64,000 nt of DNA from Bacillus_AB infantis_B (GCF_008180445.1 NZ_VTER01000003.1:496001-560000); one strand, 5' to 3'. Counted from the stretch's first letter, positions 25,312-34,268 are shown. Numbers and translations are program-made. Notes: generated by a model not told the origin, from the letters alone.

Positions 25312-26591
25312 CAGCTTTCAACCTTAAATTTTTGAAGCAGCCCATTAAGGTTTGCCGCAATATCATTAAGGGCTTCCGATTCTTCTTTGACTGTCTCCAT
25401 ATCCGCAGTTTGGCCGTCAACATGGCTGACAACTTCCACCAGCCGTTCATTGACATGCTGGAATTGAGAGGATAATTCTTCAACACTTGCTGCCACCTCT
25501 TCACTTCCTGCTGCCATTTGTTCACTGACCGCCGATATTTCCTGGATGCGCCCGTTCACGTTATCTACAGATCCCAATATGTTTTCAAAGGATTGTACAA
25601 CAGCCTCGATGGATAGCTTGCCGCCTATTACATCCTGATTGGTCTTTTTCATCGCAGCGGATGTGGCATCCGCATCCCCCTGGAGCTGCTGGATGATGGC
25701 TGATATGTTGGAGGCAGACTGATTGGTCTGGCTGGCCAGATTCCCTACTTCATGGGCGACAACCGCAAACCCCTTCCCATGCTCCCCGGCCCTGGCCGCT
25801 TCTATGCTTGCATTCAGTGCCAGCAGATTTGTCTGCCCGGCAATGTCCGATATTTCCTTCGTTATAACGGCAATTCTTTTTGAACCTTCAAGGAAGCTGC
25901 TAATGGCCTCTTCAAGTGAATTGAAGGACTGGTCGATACCATGCATTTTTTCAGCAGCCTCAAGCACCTGATGCTTTCCTGAAATGGCAAGGCTGGCCGT
26001 TTCTGCTGAAGCCTGATTGACTAGGCTTGAGGTTTCAGCTGTGTTGCTGACGCCTACCGACATCTCATCCATCGTGACAGCAACTTCATTGGCTGATTGC
26101 AGCTGCTGATAGACAGTCTGCTGAAATTCCATGATCTGCTTTTTGATTCCCTGGAGGCTCTCATTCGTCTCTGCGACTCTTTGCTCTAATGAACCTGAGG
26201 ACCTGGATACAGTACCTCCCGTATCCTTGACACGGGCAATGAGCTCCTGAAGGCCGGCTCTCATATGCTCAAGCGGTGCACTGATGCTTTTCAGCGGTCC
26301 CAGCTGCTTAATGTCAGCCGGCTTTGACAGGTCTCCCTTGCTCACCCGCTCCACAAAACGCTGGATTTCATTGAACGGCTTTGCATACGAAGCAAAATTA
26401 ATAAATCCTGATAGGACAAATGCTATGATGATCAATCCCAGCAAAGCAGCTGATTCTGCCGAGATCACCGGCTTTTTGAAAATCAGTGAATAGATGGCTA
26501 TGATGATCATGCCTGAGACAGCAGCCTGCATGGCCACATTCAGCATATAAACCATTATTTTTTTAATGACATCGTTCTTTTTATTCCCCAT
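25311..26591 (-). CDS. Methyl-accepting chemotaxis protein without an extracellular sensor domain
   Basis: 426 residues. Two N-terminal transmembrane segments (about 14-36 and 44-66) are separated by only a few residues, so there is no ligand-binding domain outside. A HAMP-like segment follows (about 67-120), then the coiled-coil signalling domain with the conserved hairpin tip (IAVITKEISDIAGQTNLLALN, then ARAGEHGKGFAVVAHEV). The tip binds CheA/CheW and would control flagellar rotation. With no sensor domain, input is probably through the membrane or an interacting protein. AGGGGAG precedes the start. It is transcribed alone, convergent with the hydrolase-regulator fusion. Confidence 0.93.
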   Translation of the reverse strand: MGNKKNDVIKKIMVYMLNVAMQAAVSGMIIIAIYSLIFKKPVISAESAALLGLIIIAFVLSGFINFASYAKPFNEIQRFVERVSKGDLSKPADIKQLGPLKSISAPLEHMRAGLQELIARVKDTGGTVSRSSGSLEQRVAETNESLQGIKKQIMEFQQTVYQQLQSANEVAVTMDEMSVGVSNTAETSSLVNQASAETASLAISGKHQVLEAAEKMHGIDQSFNSLEEAISSFLEGSKRIAVITKEISDIAGQTNLLALNASIEAARAGEHGKGFAVVAHEVGNLASQTNQSASNISAIIQQLQGDADATSAAMKKTNQDVIGGKLSIEAVVQSFENILGSVDNVNGRIQEISAVSEQMAAGSEEVAASVEELSSQFQHVNERLVEVVSHVDGQTADMETVKEESEALNDIAANLNGLLQKFKVES

Positions 26592-26868
26592 TATACTCCC
26601 CTGTTCCCATTTTCATATAGTTCCTTTAATGGATATATCGGTATAACAGCAGAGAAATTTAGCTTCATACAAAAAAAGGCAGCTGACGATATCAATATTT
26701 TTCACAAGGCTGCAACTGATAACCATTTTGTTAAGTATTTTAACGTAATGCGTTATTGCCAGGAGCAGATCACTGAAAAATTTTCCCAACTTTATTTAAT
26801 TGTAACTTTTTACCTATTATTGTATGATGATACCAAAGACCCACTAACCCCTCGTCAACCGCACCCTG

Positions 26869-26894
26869 CTATTAATCAAACGTTTGATTAATAG
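26869..26894. promoter_or_regulatory. 26-bp perfect palindrome upstream of nprR promoter
   Basis: Half-site CTATTAATCAAAC followed exactly by its reverse complement. It ends 7 bp before the nprR -35 box, an operator-like position. No similar site was seen upstream of npr. The rest of the 26592-26868 gap is AT-rich and should hold the divergent chemoreceptor promoter; nothing more specific was found. Confidence 0.65.
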
Positions 26895-26901
26895 AATATT
26901 C

Positions 26902-26930
26902 TTACACTTATTTCCCTTTGCTGGTATACT
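26902..26930 (+). promoter_or_regulatory. Promoter of nprR
   Basis: TTACAC and TATACT with a 17-nt spacer, 31 nt before the nprR ATG; AGGAGG RBS follows. Confidence 0.65.
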
Positions 26931-26960
26931 ATTCCTACGGGAAAAGTAGGAGGTAAAAGC

Positions 26961-28196
26961 ATGAGAACCGGAGCGCTTATCAAATATTACCGGACAAAAA
27001 AAGGGATGACCCAGAGGGAATTGGCCCAAGGCGTCTGCTCCATCTCCCACCTTAGCAAAATAGAAAACAACTCCAAAGAAGCCCATGATGGCACGATTGA
27101 TTTATTGCTGAACAAGCTTGGGATCACTTTACAGCAGGCAGAAGATAAGCAGGAACAGATCGGGAGCATGATCGAGGATTTTATCACCAAGCTAATCTAC
27201 TATCAGAAGGAACAGGCAGAAGCAGCATTCCAAACCCTGTCTAAAGCAGAAGAGCTGATCACCTTTACTCCTTACATAAACTACTATTCTCTCTGGAAAT
27301 ACCGCTACCTTATCTTCATCGGAGATATAAATGGAGCTGCGGCTCAGAGAGAGCATCTAGGCAAAATAAAAAAGAATTTTTCCCAACATGAAACCTATTT
27401 ATACAGCTACTTCTATGCGTTATCTTTAATACAGACAGGTCAGCTGGAAAAAGCAGACAATATCCTCAGCACCCTGATTGAGGATAAAGTGAAGGAAAGC
27501 GCCATCGGAGCCGGGGATTTGTTTTACCATTACGGACTTGTCAAAAGCATGAAGGAAGAGTCGGGGGCAGCCGTCCACTATGGAAAGAAAGCACTGGGAC
27601 ATTTTTCAGACCAGTTCAATTTCAAGCGGATTCTGCACACTCTGATGCTGCTGGGCATCAATTATACCCACGCAGGCATTTATCATGAGGCAGCCGAGTG
27701 CTTCAGGCATCTGCTCAGGAATATTGAGGCGCTGAAGATCGAGACAGCCCTGCTGCCGCAGATTTATCATAATATGGGCTATCTGTACAGAAGGACCGAT
27801 GACCTGAAGAAGGCATCATTGTATTACAAAAAAAGCCTGGCCCTTCATCCGGTTGATTCGTCCAACTATTTAATCAGTCTGTATTCGTATGCCGAGACTC
27901 TTCACAAGCTCGGCGACAACAGCAGAAAGCATTTTGAAAAACTGAAACTGCTTGCACAGAAAGCCAGCTCCAGAAAGTATGAGCTGATGTCCCATTATCA
28001 CCTCACCAGTTTTGCGGATGAAAGCAAGGCTGTAGAGTTTTTGCAGGAAAGGCTCCTGCCTTTTCTTGAAAAGACCGACGAGCACGAGAATGAGCTGGAG
28101 GAATTTTATCAGGTGCTTGCAAGGCATCTGATTCATCATGGCGAGTACGAAAAGGCCATCCAATATATCTCAAAGTACAGGGAGGAATTACAGTAA
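26961..28196 (+). CDS. nprR: NprR-like quorum-sensing regulator (HTH plus TPR, RRNPP family)
   Basis: 411 residues, close to the ~423 of B. cereus NprR. An N-terminal XRE-type helix-turn-helix (about 5-60; MTQRELAQGVCSISHLSKIEN) is followed by a long array of TPR helices to the C-terminus. RRNPP proteins bind an imported peptide in the TPR groove. NprR then activates extracellular protease genes and can also act on sporulation phosphorelay proteins. A short secreted-peptide gene starts two bases after its stop, and a bacillolysin gene follows convergently. This gene order is the hallmark of nprR-nprX-npr. AGGAGG lies before the ATG, with a sigma-A promoter and a perfect palindrome upstream. 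Confidence 0.88.
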   Translation: MRTGALIKYYRTKKGMTQRELAQGVCSISHLSKIENNSKEAHDGTIDLLLNKLGITLQQAEDKQEQIGSMIEDFITKLIYYQKEQAEAAFQTLSKAEELITFTPYINYYSLWKYRYLIFIGDINGAAAQREHLGKIKKNFSQHETYLYSYFYALSLIQTGQLEKADNILSTLIEDKVKESAIGAGDLFYHYGLVKSMKEESGAAVHYGKKALGHFSDQFNFKRILHTLMLLGINYTHAGIYHEAAECFRHLLRNIEALKIETALLPQIYHNMGYLYRRTDDLKKASLYYKKSLALHPVDSSNYLISLYSYAETLHKLGDNSRKHFEKLKLLAQKASSRKYELMSHYHLTSFADESKAVEFLQERLLPFLEKTDEHENELEEFYQVLARHLIHHGEYEKAIQYISKYREELQ

Positions 28197-28197
28197 A

Positions 28198-28350
28198 ATG
28201 AAGAAAAAATATCTTTTTCTGCTGATTGCCGCTTTTGGTTTCCTGGTCCATTATGGTGATGCAGCTCCCCCGGACGCTAAAAGTTCCTTTGCTGCATCTG
28301 AAATTCCTGATGACCGTCCCATTCAGCCTCCTTTGAAGGAAGACAGCTGA
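28198..28350 (+). CDS. nprX: NprX-like signalling peptide precursor (50 residues)
   Basis: Starts 2 nt after the nprR stop; GGAGGA inside the end of nprR is its RBS, so the two are probably coupled. The precursor has a lysine-rich N-terminus and a hydrophobic segment (residues 5-18) for Sec export, then a polar Pro-rich tail (SEIPDDRPIQPPLKEDS) from which a short pheromone could be cut. It lacks the B. cereus-group SKPDIVG peptide, so if active it defines a different specificity. The longer upstream in-frame ATG lies within nprR and has no RBS. The role rests on position and architecture, not on peptide similarity. Confidence 0.7.
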   Translation: MKKKYLFLLIAAFGFLVHYGDAAPPDAKSSFAASEIPDDRPIQPPLKEDS

Positions 28351-28395
28351 TACCCCCTCTACTATCTTCCGCACGCATATCCCTCAAGTCACAGG

Positions 28396-28430
28396 AAAAG
28401 AGCTGCTTCTCACTGGAAGCAGCTCTTCTT
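28396..28430. terminator. Bidirectional terminator between nprX and npr
   Basis: AAGAGCTGCTTC/GAAGCAGCTCTT perfect 12-bp stem with six-base loop, T-rich on the plus side. Confidence 0.85.
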
Positions 28431-28460
28431 CTGGTTAAAGAACTAACCCGTATTCGGCTT

Positions 28461-30110
28461 TTAATAGACCCCTACATTGTCCCAGGCAGTCCTGACTGCA
28501 TTATAAGCTGAGCTTCCGCTTCCATATAAGTCAGCGGCAGACTGCAGGAGCGCTGCGCGCGCATAGCTGAAATTGCTCGTCGGCGTCAGATAGACAGTCA
28601 GGGCACGGTAGTAGATTTTTTCGGCCTGGGCCTTGCCGATGCTGCTGATTGTATAGTAGGCAGCTTTATTCGGGATTCCGCTGTTGATATGGACGCCTCC
28701 ATTATCGGAGCTTGTGTTCACATACTGGTTCATATGCTCAGGCTGCCCGTACAATGTCGGGTTGGACATGCTGCGGAGGGCATCGCCGGAACGTCCAGGT
28801 GTGTAAACATCCTCACCCATCAGGAAGTCGCCCGGATCAAGGAAATATCCAAACACATCGGAGAAGGACTCGTTCAGTGCCCCGGACTGATACTGGTACT
28901 GCAGATTGGCCGTCCTTTCAGTGACCGCGTGGGTGATTTCATGGGCCACTACATCAAGGGCTCCAGAGAGAGAGGTAAATTGGGAGCCATCACCGTCTCC
29001 ATACACCATCTGCGAACCGTTCCAGAACGCATTATTATAGCGTGATCCGTAATGGACCGTTGATCGGATGGTTGCCCCGTTATTGTCGAAGCTGTTGCGG
29101 TTATGTGTGTTTTTAAAATAATCATAGACTTTTCCGGCATAATAATGCGCATCCACATCCGCCCTCTGATTGGTCGCAGTCCATGCATTATTGCTGTCGG
29201 CAGAACGCGAGCCTGGCAGGGAGGATCCGTTATTGGCAGTGAAGGTCTCAATGACTCCATTCATTGGCTTTGTAACATCATATAAGTAATAAGTTCCGCC
29301 TGAAGAATAAGTATTCAATGTTTTGGAGCCGCCGGTCACGCCTGTGCCTGTCCCTGTTGCAGCCGCATCTGCCACAGCATTATAGGCTTCGACAATATGG
29401 CCGCTCTTCGCGTCGACGAAGATCTGCCAGTTCGCCCCATACGGCTCGATGAACTGCAGCTGGACCTTGTAAGCGAGCGTATACACCCCGTCCTTTTCAT
29501 GGATCACAAGGTCATTTTTCACATGCGTATTTTTCACTTCACTCTTTTTGCCGGCTTTCTGCAGGTCAGCGGGCACAGCCTGTTCGCTGCCTTTTGTATC
29601 CTCTTCTGTCAGATTGATATTTTTCCAGGCAAGATCAGCTGCTTCTTTTTTGCTGATGGCTGCTTTTGTATCAGTTATTTTTTCTGATGCATCAGCATAT
29701 AATTGTCCTGTCGCAGCCGTTACATCACTATTTTTATCTGTATGGACCTTGAAAATAGCTCCTTCCACCGGGATCCCATTAATAGACTGGGAGAATTTAT
29801 AATGCTTCATTCCAAGGTCATCTGTTTCAGCATCCAACAGTATGAGCTCCTTGAAAGGATCTACTTTGAATAAATCTTTATTATCTTTGAGGAATTTTTT
29901 TATATCATCATCATTTTTGGCTTTGTTTTTTGATAGCTTGCCGGCCAAAAATTTTGGGGCATGCTTCTCTTTTTGATCAAGCTTTTGCTGCAGCTCCATT
30001 TGATTGAGCAATTTTTCTGAAGGAGATAAACCGTAGGCAGTGGCTGCCGGAAATGCGGCACTGAGAGCTAAGGAAGTTCCGAGTACGAGCGTTGCTAACT
30101 TTTTTGTCAT
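28461..30110 (-). CDS. npr: Bacillolysin, secreted M4 neutral metalloprotease
   Basis: 549 residues: signal peptide (1-25), FTP and PepSY-type propeptide (about 45-235, foldase/inhibitor), then a mature M4 domain of roughly 300 residues. Zinc ligands are in HEITH (about 388-392), with the third ligand Glu in NESFSDVFG (about 413) and the active-site His region near GGVHINSG. It is the thermolysin-type zinc endoprotease that degrades extracellular protein for nutrition. It lies convergent to nprR-nprX, matching B. cereus-group NprA, whose transcription depends on NprR bound to its peptide. A RBS (AAAGGGGA) precedes the ATG. No clear NprR box was recognised in the upstream region. Confidence 0.95.
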   Translation of the reverse strand: MTKKLATLVLGTSLALSAAFPAATAYGLSPSEKLLNQMELQQKLDQKEKHAPKFLAGKLSKNKAKNDDDIKKFLKDNKDLFKVDPFKELILLDAETDDLGMKHYKFSQSINGIPVEGAIFKVHTDKNSDVTAATGQLYADASEKITDTKAAISKKEAADLAWKNINLTEEDTKGSEQAVPADLQKAGKKSEVKNTHVKNDLVIHEKDGVYTLAYKVQLQFIEPYGANWQIFVDAKSGHIVEAYNAVADAAATGTGTGVTGGSKTLNTYSSGGTYYLYDVTKPMNGVIETFTANNGSSLPGSRSADSNNAWTATNQRADVDAHYYAGKVYDYFKNTHNRNSFDNNGATIRSTVHYGSRYNNAFWNGSQMVYGDGDGSQFTSLSGALDVVAHEITHAVTERTANLQYQYQSGALNESFSDVFGYFLDPGDFLMGEDVYTPGRSGDALRSMSNPTLYGQPEHMNQYVNTSSDNGGVHINSGIPNKAAYYTISSIGKAQAEKIYYRALTVYLTPTSNFSYARAALLQSAADLYGSGSSAYNAVRTAWDNVGVY

Positions 30111-30573
30111 TTTAATATCCCCTTTGGCTATTTTTAGGACTAGCTAATCCATATCTACACGTGTTAAGGATAAGTGTAGCCAGCGAGCAGGCTAATCACA
30201 ATAAATCTATATACCCAGCAGGCCCAAAAAGGATAAATGAAGGAGTCTGATAGAGAAATGGGCAAAAACTTTCCCAATCTCCTTGATGTTTAACAGCAGG
30301 CATAATAAGGACATTCTTCCCGCGAAGTTGCTATCTTCCTTATAAAAATGATGAAATCATTTCTAGTAACTTTTTATTTTCCCAATAAGATTACTCTGAA
30401 TATTCAGTTCACACACCGTACCAGAGTGCATATTTGCCTGGGTTAATAGATACTCACTTTTAACAAATTATGCTAACAGACAATTACCTTTGTAATATCT
30501 TTGAAATATTTTTACACTTCTGTAAACCTTTAAGCTGTCCCATCCGTCTAAAAAGGAAAAAGGAGGCAAACAC
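30111..30573. other. Intergenic region between divergent npr and secreted-protein genes
   Basis: 463 bp without a gene; it must contain the promoters for both neighbours. The segment is AT-rich. I see no strong sigma-A pair, riboswitch or long palindrome; the ACACGTGT palindrome at about 30157 is short and may be chance. Confidence 0.5.
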
Positions 30574-31236
30574 ATGAAAAAAATCTACTCGGTAATCTTT
30601 ATGGCTTTATTCCTTGCTACAGCAGGAGCCTTTTATATGGAGGGCGCACCGCAGGATGCCACTGCATCTGATAAAAAAGCGGAAGAAGTACAGAGTGAGA
30701 AGCAGGAAGAAACCGTTAATCCCACTCAAGAAGTAAATGAAACTGTAACTGCAAAAGAGGAATCTTCCAAGGACAAAAAAGAGCAGCTGACGGAGCCGGC
30801 AGAAAAGGTGGTTGAGCCTTCTCAAGAGCCAGCAATAGAAGAGGAAGCAGCTCCAACTAAATCTAAAGAACAAGACACCATTAAAATCGGGGATAATATT
30901 TATGTCAACATAATGGATAGAGAAAAATTTGCTCATATGAGCAGGACTGCTTCAAAATATGGAGCCACATTATATGCCTTGCCAAATTCTGATCTTTTCG
31001 TCATTGCCAAAGATGGAGAGCCGATTGTCTATATGAGTACAGGAGTCAAAAGCGCTCCTGTTGCCTATGTAAATCTGCTGGCTGAATTATTTGCTGAAGG
31101 CTATGATGAATACAAACGACTTTCTGAAAACATCCTATTTTCTGCTGAAACTGGAGCTAAGGTCTCGGTTGACTTTGGGGATTATATAGCTTATGGAATT
31201 GATGTAAAAGACGGCTGGATAAGAGTTTCCTGGTAA
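30574..31236 (+). CDS. Secreted protein of unknown function with Glu-rich linker
   Basis: 220 residues. A signal peptide or uncleaved anchor (1-20) is followed by a low-complexity Glu/Lys-rich stretch to about 105, which is probably disordered, then a compact C-terminal domain of about 115 residues (IKIGDNIYVNI, ending GWIRVSW). AAAAGGAGG precedes the ATG. No cysteine lipobox and no catalytic motif were seen, and no family was recognised. The layout (export signal, charged spacer, small folded domain) suits a protein that reaches through the wall. No obvious operon partner: it is divergent from npr and convergent with the LysM-3D gene. Confidence 0.75.
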   Translation: MKKIYSVIFMALFLATAGAFYMEGAPQDATASDKKAEEVQSEKQEETVNPTQEVNETVTAKEESSKDKKEQLTEPAEKVVEPSQEPAIEEEAAPTKSKEQDTIKIGDNIYVNIMDREKFAHMSRTASKYGATLYALPNSDLFVIAKDGEPIVYMSTGVKSAPVAYVNLLAELFAEGYDEYKRLSENILFSAETGAKVSVDFGDYIAYGIDVKDGWIRVSW

Positions 31237-31269
31237 TTTTGCTGAGATATCCGTTTTTAGGAATCGGCG

Positions 31270-31305
31270 CAAAAAAACCGGCTCCCAGTCTCGGGCAGCC
31301 GGTTA
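31270..31305 (-). terminator. Terminator of the LysM-3D gene
   Basis: AACCGGCT/AGCCGGTT stem with internal CCC/GGG pairing, followed by seven T on the minus strand. Confidence 0.85.
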
Positions 31306-31308
31306 ATA

Positions 31309-31860
31309 TTATTTATAGACCTTAACAGTGATCGTTTTATTTCCCCACTGAAGGGCACGCTGTTTATTAGGGATAAAGACATCAATTTTATTTCCTTTAA
31401 CAGCTGAGCCTTTGTCCGCTGCAATGGCCATGCCATAACCGGGAACATATACTTTGGATCCCAGCGGAATGATTCTTGGATCAACAGAAATAGCCTTGAT
31501 GTTTGGATTTTTTTTCAGGTTTAATCCGGTATACGTAATTCCGCTGCAGCCTTTGCAGCTTGCTGTATATGCGGTAGCTTTCACTTTTATTTCTTTGTAG
31601 GCAGCAGCAGGAGCTTTTGCAGTTTTTGCACTTTTTACTGCTGTACCTGCTGTTTTAAGCGTTTGATTTATCTTTATATGATCTGAAGTCAGTTTGTTCC
31701 AGGTTTTTAACTGCTGTACTGTTACATGATGTTTCTTGGAGATTGACCAGAGGGTGTCTCCCTTTTTTACCTGATATGTAGTTCCAGAGGCGAAAGTGGC
31801 GTTTGAAAATCCGAAAAGCAATAGCAATGCTGCACTTACATTTAATAATAGTTTCTTCAA
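31309..31860 (-). CDS. yocH: YocH-like LysM-3D cell-wall protein
   Basis: 183 residues from a TTG start (31858-31860). This start is preferred because AAAGGAG lies 8 nt upstream; an upstream in-frame ATG would put the RBS inside the gene. Signal peptide (about 1-25), one LysM domain for peptidoglycan binding (about 28-72; YQVKKGDTLWSISKKHHV), an Ala/Lys linker, then a 3D domain (about 95-183) with the three-aspartate signature (SVDP, AADKG, IDVF). The 3D domain has a lytic-transglycosylase-like fold, as in B. subtilis YocH, YabE and YorM. It probably trims or remodels wall peptidoglycan. YocH is a WalR target in B. subtilis; here no correctly spaced WalR box was found. Confidence 0.85.
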   Translation of the reverse strand: MKKLLLNVSAALLLLFGFSNATFASGTTYQVKKGDTLWSISKKHHVTVQQLKTWNKLTSDHIKINQTLKTAGTAVKSAKTAKAPAAAYKEIKVKATAYTASCKGCSGITYTGLNLKKNPNIKAISVDPRIIPLGSKVYVPGYGMAIAADKGSAVKGNKIDVFIPNKQRALQWGNKTITVKVYK

Positions 31861-31939
31861 AACGTACTCTCCTTTGTCTTCTATCATAGGAACATGTTAA
31901 CAGTTTAAGATAACAATAATGTTTCAATAGCTTTCTATT

Positions 31940-31982
31940 TATATTACAAAACAATTCATTTAAACGTTTTTTTGTAATATAA
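31940..31982. promoter_or_regulatory. AT-rich inverted repeat upstream of yocH-like gene
   Basis: ATATTACAAAA and TTTTTGTAATAT arms around a loop of about 18 bases, roughly 80-120 nt upstream of the TTG start. Could be an operator or part of the promoter; not assigned. Confidence 0.35.
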
Positions 31983-32008
31983 CAGAAAAACAGCTTATTT
32001 TCCCAAAA

Positions 32009-32036
32009 GAAAAAGGAGTTTTTCAACTCCTTTTCT
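32009..32036 (-). terminator. Terminator of the 79-residue membrane gene
   Basis: AAAAGGAG/CTCCTTTT stem with short loop, then TTTTTCTTTT on the minus strand. Confidence 0.75.
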
Positions 32037-32046
32037 GTTTATGTAA

Positions 32047-32286
32047 TTAAAATAATTGCCCCGGCTTGAGCCTGCCCTTTTGCAGTAAGTTTCTTCGCTT
32101 CTTCACTCTCCAGGCGTCTATTATGATGATAAGAATAAGGGTTCCTGAAAAGATCGCTCCCTTTCCTTCTACCAGGTTAAATACCAGGGCAACCCATCCT
32201 TCACTAATTAAAGTGACTATGGATGTAAACAGCATGATCATCGCGTAAATAATCAGGATTATTTCTGCCAGAGTCAATGCCCTCAT
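32047..32286 (-). CDS. 79-residue two-helix membrane protein
   Basis: Two hydrophobic segments (about 5-28 and 43-60) and a basic cytoplasmic tail (VKKRRNLLQKGR). A GGGAGG RBS precedes the ATG. No family was recognised. It has its own terminator and no obvious partner. Start, composition and terminator support a real gene; function unknown. Confidence 0.65.
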   Translation of the reverse strand: MRALTLAEIILIIYAMIMLFTSIVTLISEGWVALVFNLVEGKGAIFSGTLILIIIIDAWRVKKRRNLLQKGRLKPGQLF

Positions 32287-32591
32287 TTTTTCAACCTCCC
32301 AGGTATATAAAAATACACTAACTCTTACCCTATGACCAGTGGTATAAAACCTGGCCCCTTTTTCTTAGAAAACATACTTTGAGTCAAAAGGAATGATGCA
32401 GATTAAAAACGTCATAGCATTACCTCCGTCTTTTGGGTGCAGAGGAGATCCACCGGATGCTTTTGCGGCATCGCGGGGGCGGGGCTCAGCTGCTGTAAAC
32501 GGATCAGAAATTTATGATTTTTCACAGGCATTTATTTCCCCGACTAAAATAGGACTGCCTATTCAGCAGGCAGCCCCTTCAACTTCATATA
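32287..32591. other. Intergenic stretch with a weak hairpin
   Basis: 305 bp between two minus-strand genes. It holds a weak terminator candidate at 32550-32577 and otherwise no supported feature. A 69-codon plus-strand ORF in it looks spurious. Confidence 0.4.
32550..32577 (-). terminator. Weak terminator after the SLH-DUF4855 gene
   Basis: GCTGCCT/AGGCAGT stem followed only by CCTATTTTA on the minus strand. Confidence 0.45.
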
Positions 32592-34268
32592 TCATTGCAT
32601 GACAGAATATGACAAACTTTTCAACTGTTCGTAGGCTTCCATATAATAAGGAGTTCCATACTGGATCATCCTGTCTACCATGCCAATCCCCTGATAGAAA
32701 ATAAGACTCTGCCCCGGAAGGCCATAACGATGTGACATCTCAATGTATTTCTTAAAGTTAACGAGACCTGCCTCAATTTGATGCGGGCCATATTGATCGA
32801 TTTCAATATTAATACCGCTTCCGTAAATTTGGGCATTAAGAAATGCCCGGTGAAGCCGTTGGTCTGCATCTGTCAGTTTAAGGCGGAACGCATTTGGCTG
32901 AAGGAAGGCCCCATCAAACCCGTATGTTTCCCATCGTTCAAAATTAGTAGATAAAGCATGCGGCGAATAGATCAGGAACTTATCTTTTTGATGTATCCTG
33001 GCAGAAATTTGTTCTACAAGCGGTCCATCCTGAGGATAGCCCATTGTTTCACTCATCCAATAGTATCCTTTAAAAGTAAGATTGGAAAAGCCTCTTTCCT
33101 CCCAGACAGCTTCAACAGCTTCCATATACCACGCCGCCATTTTCTCCCGCTCATCTGGGGTGTTCTTCAGCACTTCTCCATCAAGTCCAATAATATCTTC
33201 CAGAAGCTTCGGATAAGGAATCGCTAAATAGACATTGGCCTTTTTCTGCAGCTGTGCAGATGAAGCATTCAAAGCCTCAAGGACTCCATTCTCAGAAAAA
33301 GTTTGATCAATATACCATTGGAAGTCTGAGTAATTGGCGTAGTTTTTAGAAGATCCCAGCTCGCCCCCAGGATAGCTTCTTCCAAGTATGATAAATGTAT
33401 CAAACAAAGTTTGGTTTGTACCCCCCGGTGTTAAATAGGGTTTGAAATAATTGGCGGTAAAGTCTGTGTTCTGTTCTGCCCCATTATAAATGAGTACTCC
33501 GTTCCTGATTCCAGTTTCACTAAGAAGTCCAGTATGATCTGAAAAGGATTGAAGTGTATTGTCAGCTGGATGAACAGTCCCATCAGGATATTGCATGGCC
33601 AGATTGATGGCCTCTTCTGCAGATCTGACAGTATGTTTAACCTCCCCTGACGCTTTCACATTGTATTCAAGCGGCTTGGTATAGATCCTCGAAAGAAACA
33701 CGGCGAATTGAAGACGGTCAACAGTCAGATCCGGCTTAAAAGTGCCGTCCCCATAACCGGTTGTCACTTTATACTCGGCAATCGCATCTACGAATGGATA
33801 GTAGGGATCATGGGGTGGCAGATCTTTAAAACTGGATTTTCCAGAACCTATGTATTCAAATCCCACAGCCAATGCCATGGCCATATCTTTTCTTGTTAAT
33901 GGTTTTGACGGATCGAATTTATTGTCGGTCAGTGAAAACATGCCTTTATCAAGCACAGCCAAAACCTCATTATAACCCCTTGTAGAAGGGTTCATATCGG
34001 CAGGAATCACCTGCGGTTCTGCCGGGGCTTCCAGGTTCATTGCCCGGACAAGCATGATGGCTGCGTCATTCCTCGTAATAGAAGCACTCGGGCTGAACTT
34101 CCCTAAATGACCTTTGATTACTTCTTTATCAGACAAAAACTTGATGTCCTGGTAAGCCCAATGGTAGCGTGACACATCACTGAACTCATTGGCCTTAACA
34201 AGTGCAGGCGACAAAAATACTAGCAGCAACATTAGAATACTGGACGAATAGATTGATAGTTTTTTCAT
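32592..34268 (-). CDS. SLH protein with DUF4855 domain
   Basis: 558 residues from the ATG at 34268, chosen for the AGAGGT RBS; a longer reading frame adds 10 residues without a better RBS. Signal peptide (1-26), three SLH domains (about 28-205; motifs ASITRNDAAIMLVRAM, LTRKDMAMALAVGFEY, LTVDRLQFAVFLSR), then a DUF4855-like domain (about 240-550; FKGYYWMSETM and an IEIDQYGPHQIE segment). DUF4855 proteins are surface proteins of unknown role that often look like alpha/beta-barrel carbohydrate-active domains. Wall attachment is by the SLH domains. No catalytic pair is assigned. Single-gene unit. Confidence 0.88.
   Translation of the reverse strand: MKKLSIYSSSILMLLLVFLSPALVKANEFSDVSRYHWAYQDIKFLSDKEVIKGHLGKFSPSASITRNDAAIMLVRAMNLEAPAEPQVIPADMNPSTRGYNEVLAVLDKGMFSLTDNKFDPSKPLTRKDMAMALAVGFEYIGSGKSSFKDLPPHDPYYPFVDAIAEYKVTTGYGDGTFKPDLTVDRLQFAVFLSRIYTKPLEYNVKASGEVKHTVRSAEEAINLAMQYPDGTVHPADNTLQSFSDHTGLLSETGIRNGVLIYNGAEQNTDFTANYFKPYLTPGGTNQTLFDTFIILGRSYPGGELGSSKNYANYSDFQWYIDQTFSENGVLEALNASSAQLQKKANVYLAIPYPKLLEDIIGLDGEVLKNTPDEREKMAAWYMEAVEAVWEERGFSNLTFKGYYWMSETMGYPQDGPLVEQISARIHQKDKFLIYSPHALSTNFERWETYGFDGAFLQPNAFRLKLTDADQRLHRAFLNAQIYGSGINIEIDQYGPHQIEAGLVNFKKYIEMSHRYGLPGQSLIFYQGIGMVDRMIQYGTPYYMEAYEQLKSLSYSVMQ

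Noticed and set aside
31861..31920. WalR binding site upstream of the yocH-like gene
   Set aside because: TGTTAT and TGTTAA half-sites are separated by 7 bases; the WalR box needs 5.
32393..32602. 69-codon plus-strand ORF
   Set aside because: RBS too close to the start, atypical composition, and it overlaps the 3' end of the minus-strand SLH-DUF4855 gene.
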